Assembly (NCBI RefSeq): GCF_001653795.1
Contig: NZ_CP011514.1
Span: forward strand, 1,744,998-1,808,997
Source of the DNA: Mitsuaria sp. 7
Lineage (GTDB): Bacteria; Pseudomonadota; Gammaproteobacteria; Burkholderiales; Burkholderiaceae_C
Reading direction: 5' to 3'
Length of the DNA: 64,000 nt
Shown here: positions 26,550 through 34,802 of the stretch, in pieces
Layout of the letters: each line of letters opens with the position of its first letter
Position numbering within the stretch: position 1 is the stretch's first letter
Program-made: the position numbers and the translations under genes
Notes under the pieces: generated by a model
Told to the model about the DNA's origin: nothing
Databases searched by the model: none
Seen by the model: only the letters and a program-made list of their open reading frames with translations

Positions 26550-27962
26550 TCAACGGGGCGTGTACCGGGCGATGGCCTCCTGCAACCGATCGCAGGCGCG
26601 GGCGATGTGAGCCTTCGGCGCGGTCGCGACGCTGAGCATCAGCCCTGACTGCGCCCGTTCCGGTTCGGCAAACCAGACCGACAGCGGCGCCGGCGAGATG
26701 CCGAAGGCGAACAGGTCCCGCGCGATCGCGAGGTCCGACGCGCCCGCCGGCGTCCGCACGAGCACCGCCAGCGCCGCGGGCAAGGTCTCCAGGCCGCGCT
26801 CGTGCAACAGGTCGAGCAGACCGTCGCGTTGCGCCAGGTACAGGCGCTTGGCGCGTCGCAGATGGCGCAGGTAGTGCCCGTCGCGCATGAAGGCCGCGAT
26901 CGCCAGTTGGGCGGCCGGCCCGGGCGGCGGCGCCAGGCAGGCGGCCACCTCCGCGAAGCGCGCCGCCATCGCCGCCGGCGCGACGATGAAGCCGAGCCTC
27001 AGCCGCGGATCGATGGTCTTGCTGAAGGACCCGATGTGGATCACCCGCCCGTGCGGGTCCAGCGACGCGAGCGCCGGCGCGGCGCGGCCTTGCAGCTGCA
27101 GCTCGCTCAGATAGTCGTCCTCGACGATCCAGCCGCCGGTGCTCCCGGCCCAGTCGAGCAGACGCAGGCGGCGCTGCAGCGACATCGTCACGCCCAGCGG
27201 CGCCTGCTGGCCCGCCGTGACGACGGCGAGCGCCGCGTCCGGCGCGCGCCGCCAGCCGGCGTCGACATCGAGGCCCTCCTCGTCCACCGCCACGGGGACG
27301 GGCGTCAGGCGACCGAGCGTCAGCGCCTGGCGCGTGAAGAAGAAGCCGGGTTCCTCCATCCACGCCGAGCCGCCGTCGAGCCCGAGCACGCGCAGCGTGA
27401 TGCCGAGCCCCGCCGCGTACCCGCCGGTGACGAGCACCTGGTCCGGCGAACAGACCACCCCGCGCGCCACGGCGAGGTAGCCGGCGATCTCGCGCCGCAA
27501 TTCCAGCTCGCCCCGAGGGTCGGGATAAAGCGCCGCGCCGGTGGTCTCCGCCAGCAGCGCCCGCGCGCGGAGCCGGTGCATCAGCTTCGCGGGCAGGCTG
27601 TCGCGCGACGGAATGCCGGGCTGGAAGATGCCCGGCCCGGCGGTCATTTCGCGGTACATCGAGATGAAGGGCCCGGGATCCAGCGAGCCTTCGCTGCGAC
27701 GGGCGGCCACGGGCCGCTCCGCGACGCGCGTCCCGGCGGAGCGCGACGCCTCGATCATCTGCGCGGCGGCCAGCTTCTCGTAGGCCACGCGCACCGTGCC
27801 GCGCGCCACGCCGAGCTGCGCCGCCAGATCGATCCAGGACGGCAGCCGCATGCCGGCCTGCAGCACCTGCCGGTCGATCGCCGTCGCGATGCCCCGATGG
27901 ATCTGGTCGGCCAGCGGAACGGCCGAGGACTTGTCGAGCGGGAGACTCAGCGGCGACGTCAT
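26550..27962 (-). CDS. MocR-type GntR/aminotransferase regulator
   Basis: 470 residues from the ATG at 27962. An N-terminal GntR winged helix (ADQIHRGIATAIDRQVLQAG ... LGVARGTVRVAYEKL) is joined to a fold-type I aminotransferase domain with the PLP lysine in IGSFSKT and an Arg-Leu-Gly-Phe following. This is the MocR/PdxR architecture, where PLP or an amino compound controls DNA binding. Divergent from the AhpD-like gene at 28117, its likely target. A longer frame to 28031 is possible but adds a Cys/Arg-rich stretch. Confidence 0.88.
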   Translation of the reverse strand: MTSPLSLPLDKSSAVPLADQIHRGIATAIDRQVLQAGMRLPSWIDLAAQLGVARGTVRVAYEKLAAAQMIEASRSAGTRVAERPVAARRSEGSLDPGPFISMYREMTAGPGIFQPGIPSRDSLPAKLMHRLRARALLAETTGAALYPDPRGELELRREIAGYLAVARGVVCSPDQVLVTGGYAAGLGITLRVLGLDGGSAWMEEPGFFFTRQALTLGRLTPVPVAVDEEGLDVDAGWRRAPDAALAVVTAGQQAPLGVTMSLQRRLRLLDWAGSTGGWIVEDDYLSELQLQGRAAPALASLDPHGRVIHIGSFSKTIDPRLRLGFIVAPAAMAARFAEVAACLAPPPGPAAQLAIAAFMRDGHYLRHLRRAKRLYLAQRDGLLDLLHERGLETLPAALAVLVRTPAGASDLAIARDLFAFGISPAPLSVWFAEPERAQSGLMLSVATAPKAHIARACDRLQEAIARYTPR

Positions 27963-28116
27963 CGTGGTACAGCGATTCCTGCAATTCTTGGGACTCCACT
28001 TTGCACCACGGCGGGAGAAGAATCCAGTCATCGATCACGCACCCGCCGCCATCGATCACCCGATCCCTCCCAGTCCATCCTTCACCTCTTCATCTCTTCA
28101 TCCCAAGGAGTCCGCC

Positions 28117-28593
28117 ATGTCCCACCGTCTCGATTACAGCCAGATCGCTCCCGCCGGCGTCAAGGCGCTCGGCGGCGTCTACGGTTACGTTGCCCAGAGC
28201 GGCCTGCCGCCGGCGCTCGTCGAACTCGTCTTCCTGCGGATCTCGCAGATCAACAACTGCGCGTACTGCCTGGACATGCACACCCGCGACCTGCTGAAGA
28301 AAGGCGTGCCCGCCGAGAAGCTCGCGCTGGTGCAGGCCTGGCAGGAAGGCGGCACGCTGTTCGACACGCGCGAGCGCGCGGCGCTGGCCTGGGCGGAGTC
28401 CGTCACGCGGGTCGCGACGACCGGCGTGCCCGATGCCGACTACGCCGCCGTCCGCGCGGTGTTCAGCGAGAAGGAACTCGTCGATCTCACGATCGCGATC
28501 GGTCTCATGAACACCTACAACCGTCTGGCGATCAGCTTCCGCAACGTGCCGCAGGCCGTGACCGCGGCCACGACCGCGGCGGCCGCGCGCTGA
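28117..28593 (+). CDS. AhpD-like carboxymuconolactone decarboxylase family protein
   Basis: 158 residues, AhpD/CMD fold with the redox pair in NCAYCLDMHT (CxxC followed by His three residues on), the usual peroxidatic arrangement of alkylhydroperoxidase-like members. C-terminal IAIGLMNTYNRLAISF is the second conserved helix. AAGGAG lies 6 bases before the ATG at 28117. Divergent from the MocR regulator. A role in peroxide handling is inferred from the motif. Confidence 0.88.
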   Translation: MSHRLDYSQIAPAGVKALGGVYGYVAQSGLPPALVELVFLRISQINNCAYCLDMHTRDLLKKGVPAEKLALVQAWQEGGTLFDTRERAALAWAESVTRVATTGVPDADYAAVRAVFSEKELVDLTIAIGLMNTYNRLAISFRNVPQAVTAATTAAAAR

Positions 28594-29208
28594 TCAGCCG
28601 ATCGCGCGCCGCAGGTTCTCCCGGGCGCGCGCGTCCAGCCGTTCGCGCAACGCCGGCGTGCTGTACAGCACCGGCCGGTCCAGGAAGATCCTGAGGATCT
28701 CCTGTCGCTTGCGCCGGAACAGGAAACCCGGCACGTACGCGTATTCATCGCGGATCTGGCGTTCGTATTCGTCGAAGCGCGGGCGCTCGGCGCCGAGGAT
28801 CGCGAGGTCGATGTCGACGAGCACCTGCTCGTCGACGCTGGCCGGCACGCCATCGTGTTTCGTCACCAGCACCAACTGCCGGACGCGGTCGGCGACGTCG
28901 CGGGTCACGCCGGCGGACAGCAGCGCCTCATGCGCCCACACGGCGCTCCGCTCTTCGTTGCCCGATCCCTTCACGTCGTAGATCGCGTCGTGGAACCAGA
29001 GCGCCATCTCGACTTCGGCGGGATGGACGGCGAGATCGCCGACCTCGTCGAACAGCGCGAGGCATTCCTCGAGGTGCTGACGCGTGTGGTACTTGCGTGG
29101 CGGCTCCGCGTAGCGGGCGAGCAGCTCGTCGCGCAGCGCGGTGCCGTCGCGTTCGCCGACGAGGGCGGACCAGGCGCGCTGCCAGGATCGTTCGAAGAGG
29201 GCATTCAT
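28594..29208 (-). CDS. HD-domain metal-dependent phosphohydrolase
   Basis: 204 residues. Conserved YHTRQHLEECLALFDE and LWFHDAIYD give the HD metal site (His of YHT, His-Asp of FHD), with a later Asp in VDIDLAILG. This is the family sometimes annotated as predicted HD phosphohydrolase (NMDA-receptor-like by misnaming). Cytoplasmic; substrate unknown. Its stop codon directly abuts that of the convergent AhpD-like gene. Confidence 0.82.
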   Translation of the reverse strand: MNALFERSWQRAWSALVGERDGTALRDELLARYAEPPRKYHTRQHLEECLALFDEVGDLAVHPAEVEMALWFHDAIYDVKGSGNEERSAVWAHEALLSAGVTRDVADRVRQLVLVTKHDGVPASVDEQVLVDIDLAILGAERPRFDEYERQIRDEYAYVPGFLFRRKRQEILRIFLDRPVLYSTPALRERLDARARENLRRAIG

Positions 29209-29255
29209 GTGCGCTGGATGGTAGCGGCTGCCGGCCCTCGCGCTACGATCCCCGG

Positions 29256-30173
29256 ATGGCCATCCACATCACCACGCCCACCGTCGAATCCGACGCGTTC
29301 AGCACGCCCGACCAGCGCGTCTGGCTCAAGCTCGAAGCCCTCCAGCCCTGCGGATCGTTCAAGCTGCGCGGCATCGGCCACGCCTGCGAAGTCCACGCGT
29401 CGCGCGGTGCGACGCGGCTGTTGTCGTCCTCGGGCGGCAACGCGGGGATTGCGGTCGCGTACGCGGGACGTCGGCTCGGACTGCCCGTCGTCGTCGTGGT
29501 GCCGGAGACCACGCGCGAGTGGCCCAAGACGCTGATCCGCCGTCAGGGCGCGGAGGTCGTCGTCCATGGCAAGAGCTGGATGGAGGCCAATGACCACCTG
29601 ATGTCGTTGCGCCAGCCGACCGACGCCTTCATCCATCCGTTCGACGACCCGCTGCTGTGGGACGGCCATGCGCCGATGATCGCGGAGGCGGCGACGCAGG
29701 CGCCGAAGCCGGACGCGGTCGTGCTCTCGGTCGGCGGCGGCGGCCTGATGAGCGGCGTGCTGCAGGGCATGCACGCGGCCGGGTGGCAGGACGTGCCGCT
29801 CGTGGCGGCGGAGACCGTCGGCGCCCATTCACTCAACGCGGCGATCGCCGCAGGCGAGCTGGTGACGCTGGACGCGATCACGAGCCTCGCGACCTCGCTG
29901 GGTGCCCGGCGGGTCAGCGAGCAGGCCTTCGCGTGGACGAGGCGGCATGCGGTGACTGCCACGACGGTGACCGATGCCGAGGCGGTGCAGGCCTGCCTCG
30001 ACGTGGCGAAGGAACACCGTGTGATCGTCGAACCCGCGTGCGGGGCCGCGGTCGCGGCGACCCTCAAGCGCGAGGTGCCCGCGCTGCAGAAGGCCAGGAA
30101 CGTGCTGGTAATCCTCTGCGGCGGTGCGTGCGCGACCTACGAGGATCTGATCGATTGGCGCACGGCGAGTTGA
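29256..30173 (+). CDS. Serine/threonine dehydratase-like PLP enzyme
   Basis: 305 residues, fold-type II PLP enzyme. PLP lysine Lys36 in SFKLRG, phosphate/substrate loop SSGGNAGIA (58-66), and glycine loop GGGGLMSG are all present; the C-terminal Cys of LCGGACA replaces the usual Ser/Cys contacting the PLP nitrogen. The short length without ACT domain matches catabolic serine/threonine dehydratases (deamination to pyruvate or 2-oxobutanoate). Start ATG 29256; the frame is open upstream but Arg-rich. Confidence 0.85.
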   Translation: MAIHITTPTVESDAFSTPDQRVWLKLEALQPCGSFKLRGIGHACEVHASRGATRLLSSSGGNAGIAVAYAGRRLGLPVVVVVPETTREWPKTLIRRQGAEVVVHGKSWMEANDHLMSLRQPTDAFIHPFDDPLLWDGHAPMIAEAATQAPKPDAVVLSVGGGGLMSGVLQGMHAAGWQDVPLVAAETVGAHSLNAAIAAGELVTLDAITSLATSLGARRVSEQAFAWTRRHAVTATTVTDAEAVQACLDVAKEHRVIVEPACGAAVAATLKREVPALQKARNVLVILCGGACATYEDLIDWRTAS

Positions 30174-30184
30174 TCACGCGCTGA

Positions 30185-30646
30185 TCACATCTTCTCGCCG
30201 GGGATCGCGCTCGCCGCTTTCACCCAGGCGATGAAGGCGGCCTCGTCAAGCGGCTCCTTCTCGCTGACATGCAGATAGCGCGCATGTGCCGTCTTCGAAT
30301 CGACGGGCGGCATCGGATCCAGCGATTTGCCGTTGAAGAACGCGACCTTGACGTATCGCGTCATCACATGGAGACCGAGGAACCAGGTCGTGCCATCGAC
30401 GCCATACAGCGGCGAGTTCCACTTCACGGCCTTGTGCACCTCGGGCACGGTCTCGACGATCAGCGCGTCCATGCGTCGCACCACCGCCTGCTTCCAATTC
30501 TGGAGCGCGGCGATATACGCCTGCACCGGCTTATCCCCGGACCCTTTCGGGATCTGCGGATTGCCGCCGGAGAGCAGGACCACGTCGCGGTCACCTGCGG
30601 GCGCCGCGGCGGTCTGTCTTGAGGTCTTGCGAGTCTCCGTGGGCAT
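30185..30646 (-). CDS. DUF1801 (YdhG-like) protein
   Basis: 153 residues with the DUF1801 core: DALIVETVPEVHKAVKWNSPLYGV, a beta strand pair ending in VKVAFFNGKSL, and a C-terminal helix. The first 30 residues are low-complexity. Cytoplasmic protein of unknown biochemical function. Converges with the dehydratase gene; 14 bases separate it from the PIN gene on the same strand. Confidence 0.82.
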   Translation of the reverse strand: MPTETRKTSRQTAAAPAGDRDVVLLSGGNPQIPKGSGDKPVQAYIAALQNWKQAVVRRMDALIVETVPEVHKAVKWNSPLYGVDGTTWFLGLHVMTRYVKVAFFNGKSLDPMPPVDSKTAHARYLHVSEKEPLDEAAFIAWVKAASAIPGEKM

Positions 30647-30660
30647 TTCTTTCCTTCAAA

Positions 30661-31122
30661 TCACACGACGTCACAAAGCTGCTTTCGGCTCATTCGCCAT
30701 GCTGGTCTCGGCTCTTCCGCCCTGATGCTGAGCAGTTGTGCGCCCGGCAGGGTCGAAGCACGACGATCGAATGTGTGAAGCGGCTCCTGCCCCTCCCATG
30801 CCGAAATCCGTGCATGCATGCAGTCGGCAAGATCAGCATCGCGCAGCTTGAATTCGGCGAGCGCTTCGACCATCGCCATCTCCCGCTCGACGAACAGGTC
30901 GCTCGCGTTCAGGATATTCGGCATCGCGGCGATGACCTCATCCTTGCCAAAGCTGAAGCGACTTCGCAGCACCCATTCGAACTCCAGCAGGACCGTCACG
31001 GGCACGAAGAGTTTGCTGCCATTCTGTATGTGGCGTTCGCGCAATCGAGCGACAGCGTCGCACTGACGTTGATCGTCCTGAACGATGTACCTGATCAGGA
31101 CGTTGGTATCGACGGCGCCCAT
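30661..31122 (-). CDS. PIN-domain ribonuclease toxin (VapC family)
   Basis: 153 residues, PIN fold. The acidic metal cluster is visible: Asp5 in AVDTNVLIRY, Glu in LLEFEWVL, Asp in LRDADLADCMHAR, and Asp in FDRRA. VapC toxins cut RNA (tRNA or rRNA). The start ATG overlaps the stop of the upstream antitoxin (TGATG), giving tight coupling. It is preceded by two AbrB-type antitoxin genes instead of one. Confidence 0.88.
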   Translation of the reverse strand: MGAVDTNVLIRYIVQDDQRQCDAVARLRERHIQNGSKLFVPVTVLLEFEWVLRSRFSFGKDEVIAAMPNILNASDLFVEREMAMVEALAEFKLRDADLADCMHARISAWEGQEPLHTFDRRASTLPGAQLLSIRAEEPRPAWRMSRKQLCDVV

Positions 31123-31343
31123 CAGCGGAACGGACTCATCTCTTCGACGGATACCGTCCTGCCGTTGCGCGGCTTCAGCATTCCCGCCAGCTCCGCCAAC
31201 GACGTCGTCTTGGCGCGAACATAGAGGGTATTGTCGCCACGGGTGTACCAGACGAACGGGGTGCCAGGCTTTGCGCCCAGCTCTTTCAAGATCTCCGCGG
31301 GCACCTGCAAGGTACCTTGCTCGCTCAGAAACGTTTCATGCAT
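31122..31343 (-). CDS. AbrB/MazE-type antitoxin 1 (adjacent to PIN toxin)
   Basis: 73 residues from the ATG at 31343, which has GGAG six bases upstream; an ATG at 31355 has no ribosome site. A swapped-hairpin AbrB N-terminus (LSEQGTLQVPAEILKELGAK) is followed by a beta hairpin and a helical C-terminal tail (AELAGMLKPRNGRTVS) of the kind that wraps a PIN toxin. Stop codon overlaps the PIN start. The upstream antitoxin-like gene ends inside its first codons. Confidence 0.82.
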   Translation of the reverse strand: MHETFLSEQGTLQVPAEILKELGAKPGTPFVWYTRGDNTLYVRAKTTSLAELAGMLKPRNGRTVSVEEMSPFR

Positions 31344-31545
31344 TGCCTTCTCCATTCAGTGAATCACCGGAATCCGGCTGCGGCGTCTCTTCCGCGACCG
31401 GCTTTTTCGACTTCGCAACGACGTGGATGCTGCCGTCCTCCGTCAACTTCCAGATGAAGCGCGTTCCGAGCCTGGCGCCGACGGCCTTCCGGATGTCCTT
31501 CGGGACGACGATCCGCCCGTTCATTTCCATCTTTGACATCGACAC
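31336..31545 (-). CDS. AbrB/MazE/SpoVT-type protein, second antitoxin-like gene
   Basis: 69 residues from a GTG at 31545 that has AAGGAG six bases upstream (ATG at 31539 is the alternative). AbrB-type core NGRIVVPKDIRKAVGARLGT and a following strand FIWKLTEDGSIHVVAK. The C-terminal tail is short and acidic and does not resemble a PIN-binding helix. It overlaps the next antitoxin gene by 8 bases. It may serve as autoregulator of the operon, or be a leftover of a second TA pair. Confidence 0.75.
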   Translation of the reverse strand: MSMSKMEMNGRIVVPKDIRKAVGARLGTRFIWKLTEDGSIHVVAKSKKPVAEETPQPDSGDSLNGEGNA

Positions 31546-31654
31546 GCCACTCTCCTTGCGAAGCGATGCAGCTACTTTAGGAAAACGTCGATCGAAGTGC
31601 CATGACCTGCACTTGTCGATTTGGCGCCGAGGCCACTCCGACAAGGCAGCTCGC

Positions 31655-34600
31655 TCACGTGGATGAGTGTTCATCCCGTCGATACACCCACCGGTACAGC
31701 ACCGGCAACACCAGCAGCGTCAGCGCGGTCGAGGACAGGATCCCGCCGATCACCACCGTCGCCAGCGGTCGCTGCACCTCGGCGCCCGTGCCGGTCGCCA
31801 GCGCCATCGGGACGAAGCCGAGCGAGGCCACCAGGGCCGTCATCAGCACCGGCCGCAGGCGCGTCAACGCCCCCTCATGGATGGCCTCCTCCAAGGGACG
31901 GCCCTGCTCCCTCAACTGGCGGATGAAGGAGATCATCACCAGCCCGTTCAGCACCGCCACGCCGCTCAACGCGATGAAACCGACAGCCGCCGAGATCGAC
32001 AGCGGAATCCCCCGCATCCACAGCGCCAGCACACCGCCCGTCAGCGCGAAGGGGATGCCCGAGAACACCAGCAGCCCGTCCCGCGCGTTGCCGAACATCG
32101 CGAAGAGCAGCACGAAGACCAGCCCCAGCGCCACCGGCACCACGACGCGCAGGCGCTCGCTGGCCGACTGCAGGTTCTCGAACTGGCCGCCCCAGCCCAG
32201 CCAGTAGCCCGACGGCAAGGCGACCTGAGACGTCACCGCCTGCTGGGCCTCGGCGACGAATGAGCCGAGATCCCGTCCGCGCACGTTCGCGCTGACCACG
32301 ACGCGCCGCTTGCCGTCCTCGCGGCTGACCTGGTTTGGACCCGGCGCCAGCGACAAGGTCGCGACCTCGGACAGCGGCAGGAAACGCGCAGCGCCGTCGG
32401 CGCCCTTCGGCAAGGGCACCGGCAGCCTCTGGATCGCCGCCAGGTCCGTGCGCAGCGCCTCGGGCAGGCGCACGACGATCGAGAAGCGCCGGTCGCCCTC
32501 GAACAGCGTGCCCGCATGCGCGCCGCCCGTCGCCGTCGCCACGAGTTGCTGCACGTTCTGCAGGTTCAGCCCGTGGCGTCCCGCCTTCTCGCGATCGATG
32601 TCGACGGTGAGCATCGGCAGCCCGGTCGTCTGTTCGACGTTGACCTCCGCGGCGCCATCGAGTCCGCCGAGCACCGCAGCGATCTTCACCGCCGCCGCGT
32701 TGAGCTGGTCCATGTCGTCGCCGAAGACCTTCACCGCCACGTCCGAGCGCACGCCCGAGATCAGCTCGTTGAACCGCAGCTGGATCGGTTGCGAGAACTC
32801 GTAGTTCTGCCCCGGCAGCGTCGCGAGTTCCGCCTGCACCGCGGTGATCAGCGCCTCGCGCGTGCGGCGCGGCTCGGGCCACTCGTCCTGCGGCTTGAGC
32901 ATCACGTAGGCGTCGGAGATGTTCGGCGGCATCGGGTCCGCCGCGATTTCCGCCGTGCCGGTGCGCGAGAACACGCGCTCGATCTCGGGGAACTTCTCCT
33001 TCAGGCGAGACTCCATCTGCTGCTGCATCGCCACCGACTGCGACAGGCTGGTGCCCGGCAGCCGCAGCGCCTGCACCGCGAAGTCGCCTTCGTTGAGGCT
33101 GGGCACGAACTCGCTGCCGAGCCGCGTCGCGAGCAGCGTCGACAACACCACCGCGACCGCCGCGCCGGTGATGACCACCGGACGCGCGGCCATGGCCTTG
33201 GCCAGCAGCGGCTCGTAGGCGCGATGCGCCCAGGCCATCACGCGGCTCTCCTTCTCCTGGACCTTGTCGCCGATGAACAGCGCCACGGCCGCCGGCACGA
33301 AGGTGATGGACAGGATCATCGCGCCCAGCAGCGCCATCACCACGGTCACCGCCATCGGATGGAACATCCGCCCCTCCACGCCGGTGAGCGCGAAGATCGG
33401 CAGGTAGACCACCATGATGATCAGTTGCCCGAACAGCAGCGGCCGGCGCGCCTCCTGCGCCGCGGCGAAGACCTCGTGGAAGCGCTCCGCGCGCGTCAGC
33501 GGCCGGCCCAGCCGCGACTGCGCATGCGCCAGGCGCCGCACGCAGTTCTCGACGATCACGACCGCCCCGTCCACGATGATCCCGAAGTCCAGCGCGCCCA
33601 GGCTCATCAGGTTGGCGCTGACCTTCTGGCCGACCATGCCGGTGAAGGTGAACAGCATGGACAGCGGGATCACCAGCGCCGTCAGCACCGCCGCGCGCAG
33701 GTTTCCCAGGAACAGGAAGAGCACCGCGATCACCAGCACCGCGCCCTCGACCAGGTTGCGCTTGACCGTCGCGATCGCCTTGTCCACCAGCACCGTGCGG
33801 TCGTAGACGGTCACGACATGCACGCCCTTGGGCAGCGTGGTCGCGACCTCCTTCATCTTGCGGTCCACCGCCTGCGCCACGCTGCGGCTGTTCTCGCCGA
33901 TCAGCATGAAGACGGTACCCAGCACGACCTCGCGGCCGTTGTCGGTGGCCGCGCCGCTGCGCAGTTCCTTGCCGATGCCGACCTGCGCCACGTCGCGCAC
34001 GCGGACCGGCACGCCGCCGTCGGTGCGCAGCACGACGTTGCCGATGTCGGCCAGATCGCGCAGCTGGCCCGGCGCGCGGATCAGGTACTGCTCGCCGCGG
34101 CGCTCGATGTAGCCGGCGCCGACGTTGGCGTTGTTGCGCTCCAGCGCCTCGACGACCTCCGCCAACGTCAACCCGTGCGAGGACAGCCTTCCCGGATCGG
34201 GTGCCACCTCGAACTCCTTGGCGAAGCCGCCTATCGTGTTGACCTCGGTCACGCCCGGCACGTTGCGCAGCTGCGGCTTGACGACCCAGTCCTGGATCTC
34301 GCGCAGGTCGATCGGCGTGTAGGCCGAGCCGTCCGGCTTGCGGGCGCCCTCCTCGGCCTCGATCGTCCACTGGTAGATCTCGCCCAGGCCCGTGGACACC
34401 GGCCCCATCGCCGGCGTGAGCCCGTCGGGCAGGTGCTCGCGCGCGGCCTGCAGCCGTTCGTTGACCAGTTGCCGCGCGAAATGGATATCGGTGCCGTCGC
34501 GGAAGATCACGGTCACCTGCGACAGCCCGTAGCGCGACAGCGAGCGCGTCTGCTTCAGCCCCGGCAGGCCCGCCATCGCGGTCTCCACCGGGAAGGTCAC

Positions 34601-34792
34601 GCGCTGCTCCGCCTCCAGCGGCGAGTAGCCCGGCGCGCCGGTGTTGATCTGCACCTGCACGTTGGTGATGTCGGGCACGGCGTCGATGGGCAGCTTCTGG
34701 TAGCTGAAGACCCCCAGCGCCGCCATGCCCAGCACGGCCACCAGCACCAGCCATCGGTGCTCGATGGCGAATCGGATGATGCGTTCGAACAT
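31655..34792 (-). CDS. czcA: CzcA-type heavy-metal RND efflux pump
   Basis: 1045 residues, full-length HME-RND permease with twelve membrane segments and two large periplasmic domains. The proton-relay signature in TM4 (DFGIIVDGAVVIVEN) is the HME1 pattern of divalent Co/Zn/Cd exporters. A conserved GLPGLKQTRSLSRYGLSQVT stretch near residue 75 and the GGVLALWMRGIPLSISAAVG loop also fit. Last gene of czcICBA; starts 10 bases after czcB. It exports divalent cations across the envelope with CzcB and CzcC. Confidence 0.95.
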   Translation of the reverse strand: MFERIIRFAIEHRWLVLVAVLGMAALGVFSYQKLPIDAVPDITNVQVQINTGAPGYSPLEAEQRVTFPVETAMAGLPGLKQTRSLSRYGLSQVTVIFRDGTDIHFARQLVNERLQAAREHLPDGLTPAMGPVSTGLGEIYQWTIEAEEGARKPDGSAYTPIDLREIQDWVVKPQLRNVPGVTEVNTIGGFAKEFEVAPDPGRLSSHGLTLAEVVEALERNNANVGAGYIERRGEQYLIRAPGQLRDLADIGNVVLRTDGGVPVRVRDVAQVGIGKELRSGAATDNGREVVLGTVFMLIGENSRSVAQAVDRKMKEVATTLPKGVHVVTVYDRTVLVDKAIATVKRNLVEGAVLVIAVLFLFLGNLRAAVLTALVIPLSMLFTFTGMVGQKVSANLMSLGALDFGIIVDGAVVIVENCVRRLAHAQSRLGRPLTRAERFHEVFAAAQEARRPLLFGQLIIMVVYLPIFALTGVEGRMFHPMAVTVVMALLGAMILSITFVPAAVALFIGDKVQEKESRVMAWAHRAYEPLLAKAMAARPVVITGAAVAVVLSTLLATRLGSEFVPSLNEGDFAVQALRLPGTSLSQSVAMQQQMESRLKEKFPEIERVFSRTGTAEIAADPMPPNISDAYVMLKPQDEWPEPRRTREALITAVQAELATLPGQNYEFSQPIQLRFNELISGVRSDVAVKVFGDDMDQLNAAAVKIAAVLGGLDGAAEVNVEQTTGLPMLTVDIDREKAGRHGLNLQNVQQLVATATGGAHAGTLFEGDRRFSIVVRLPEALRTDLAAIQRLPVPLPKGADGAARFLPLSEVATLSLAPGPNQVSREDGKRRVVVSANVRGRDLGSFVAEAQQAVTSQVALPSGYWLGWGGQFENLQSASERLRVVVPVALGLVFVLLFAMFGNARDGLLVFSGIPFALTGGVLALWMRGIPLSISAAVGFIALSGVAVLNGLVMISFIRQLREQGRPLEEAIHEGALTRLRPVLMTALVASLGFVPMALATGTGAEVQRPLATVVIGGILSSTALTLLVLPVLYRWVYRRDEHSST

Positions 34793-34802
34793 GCGTCCCC
34801 CG

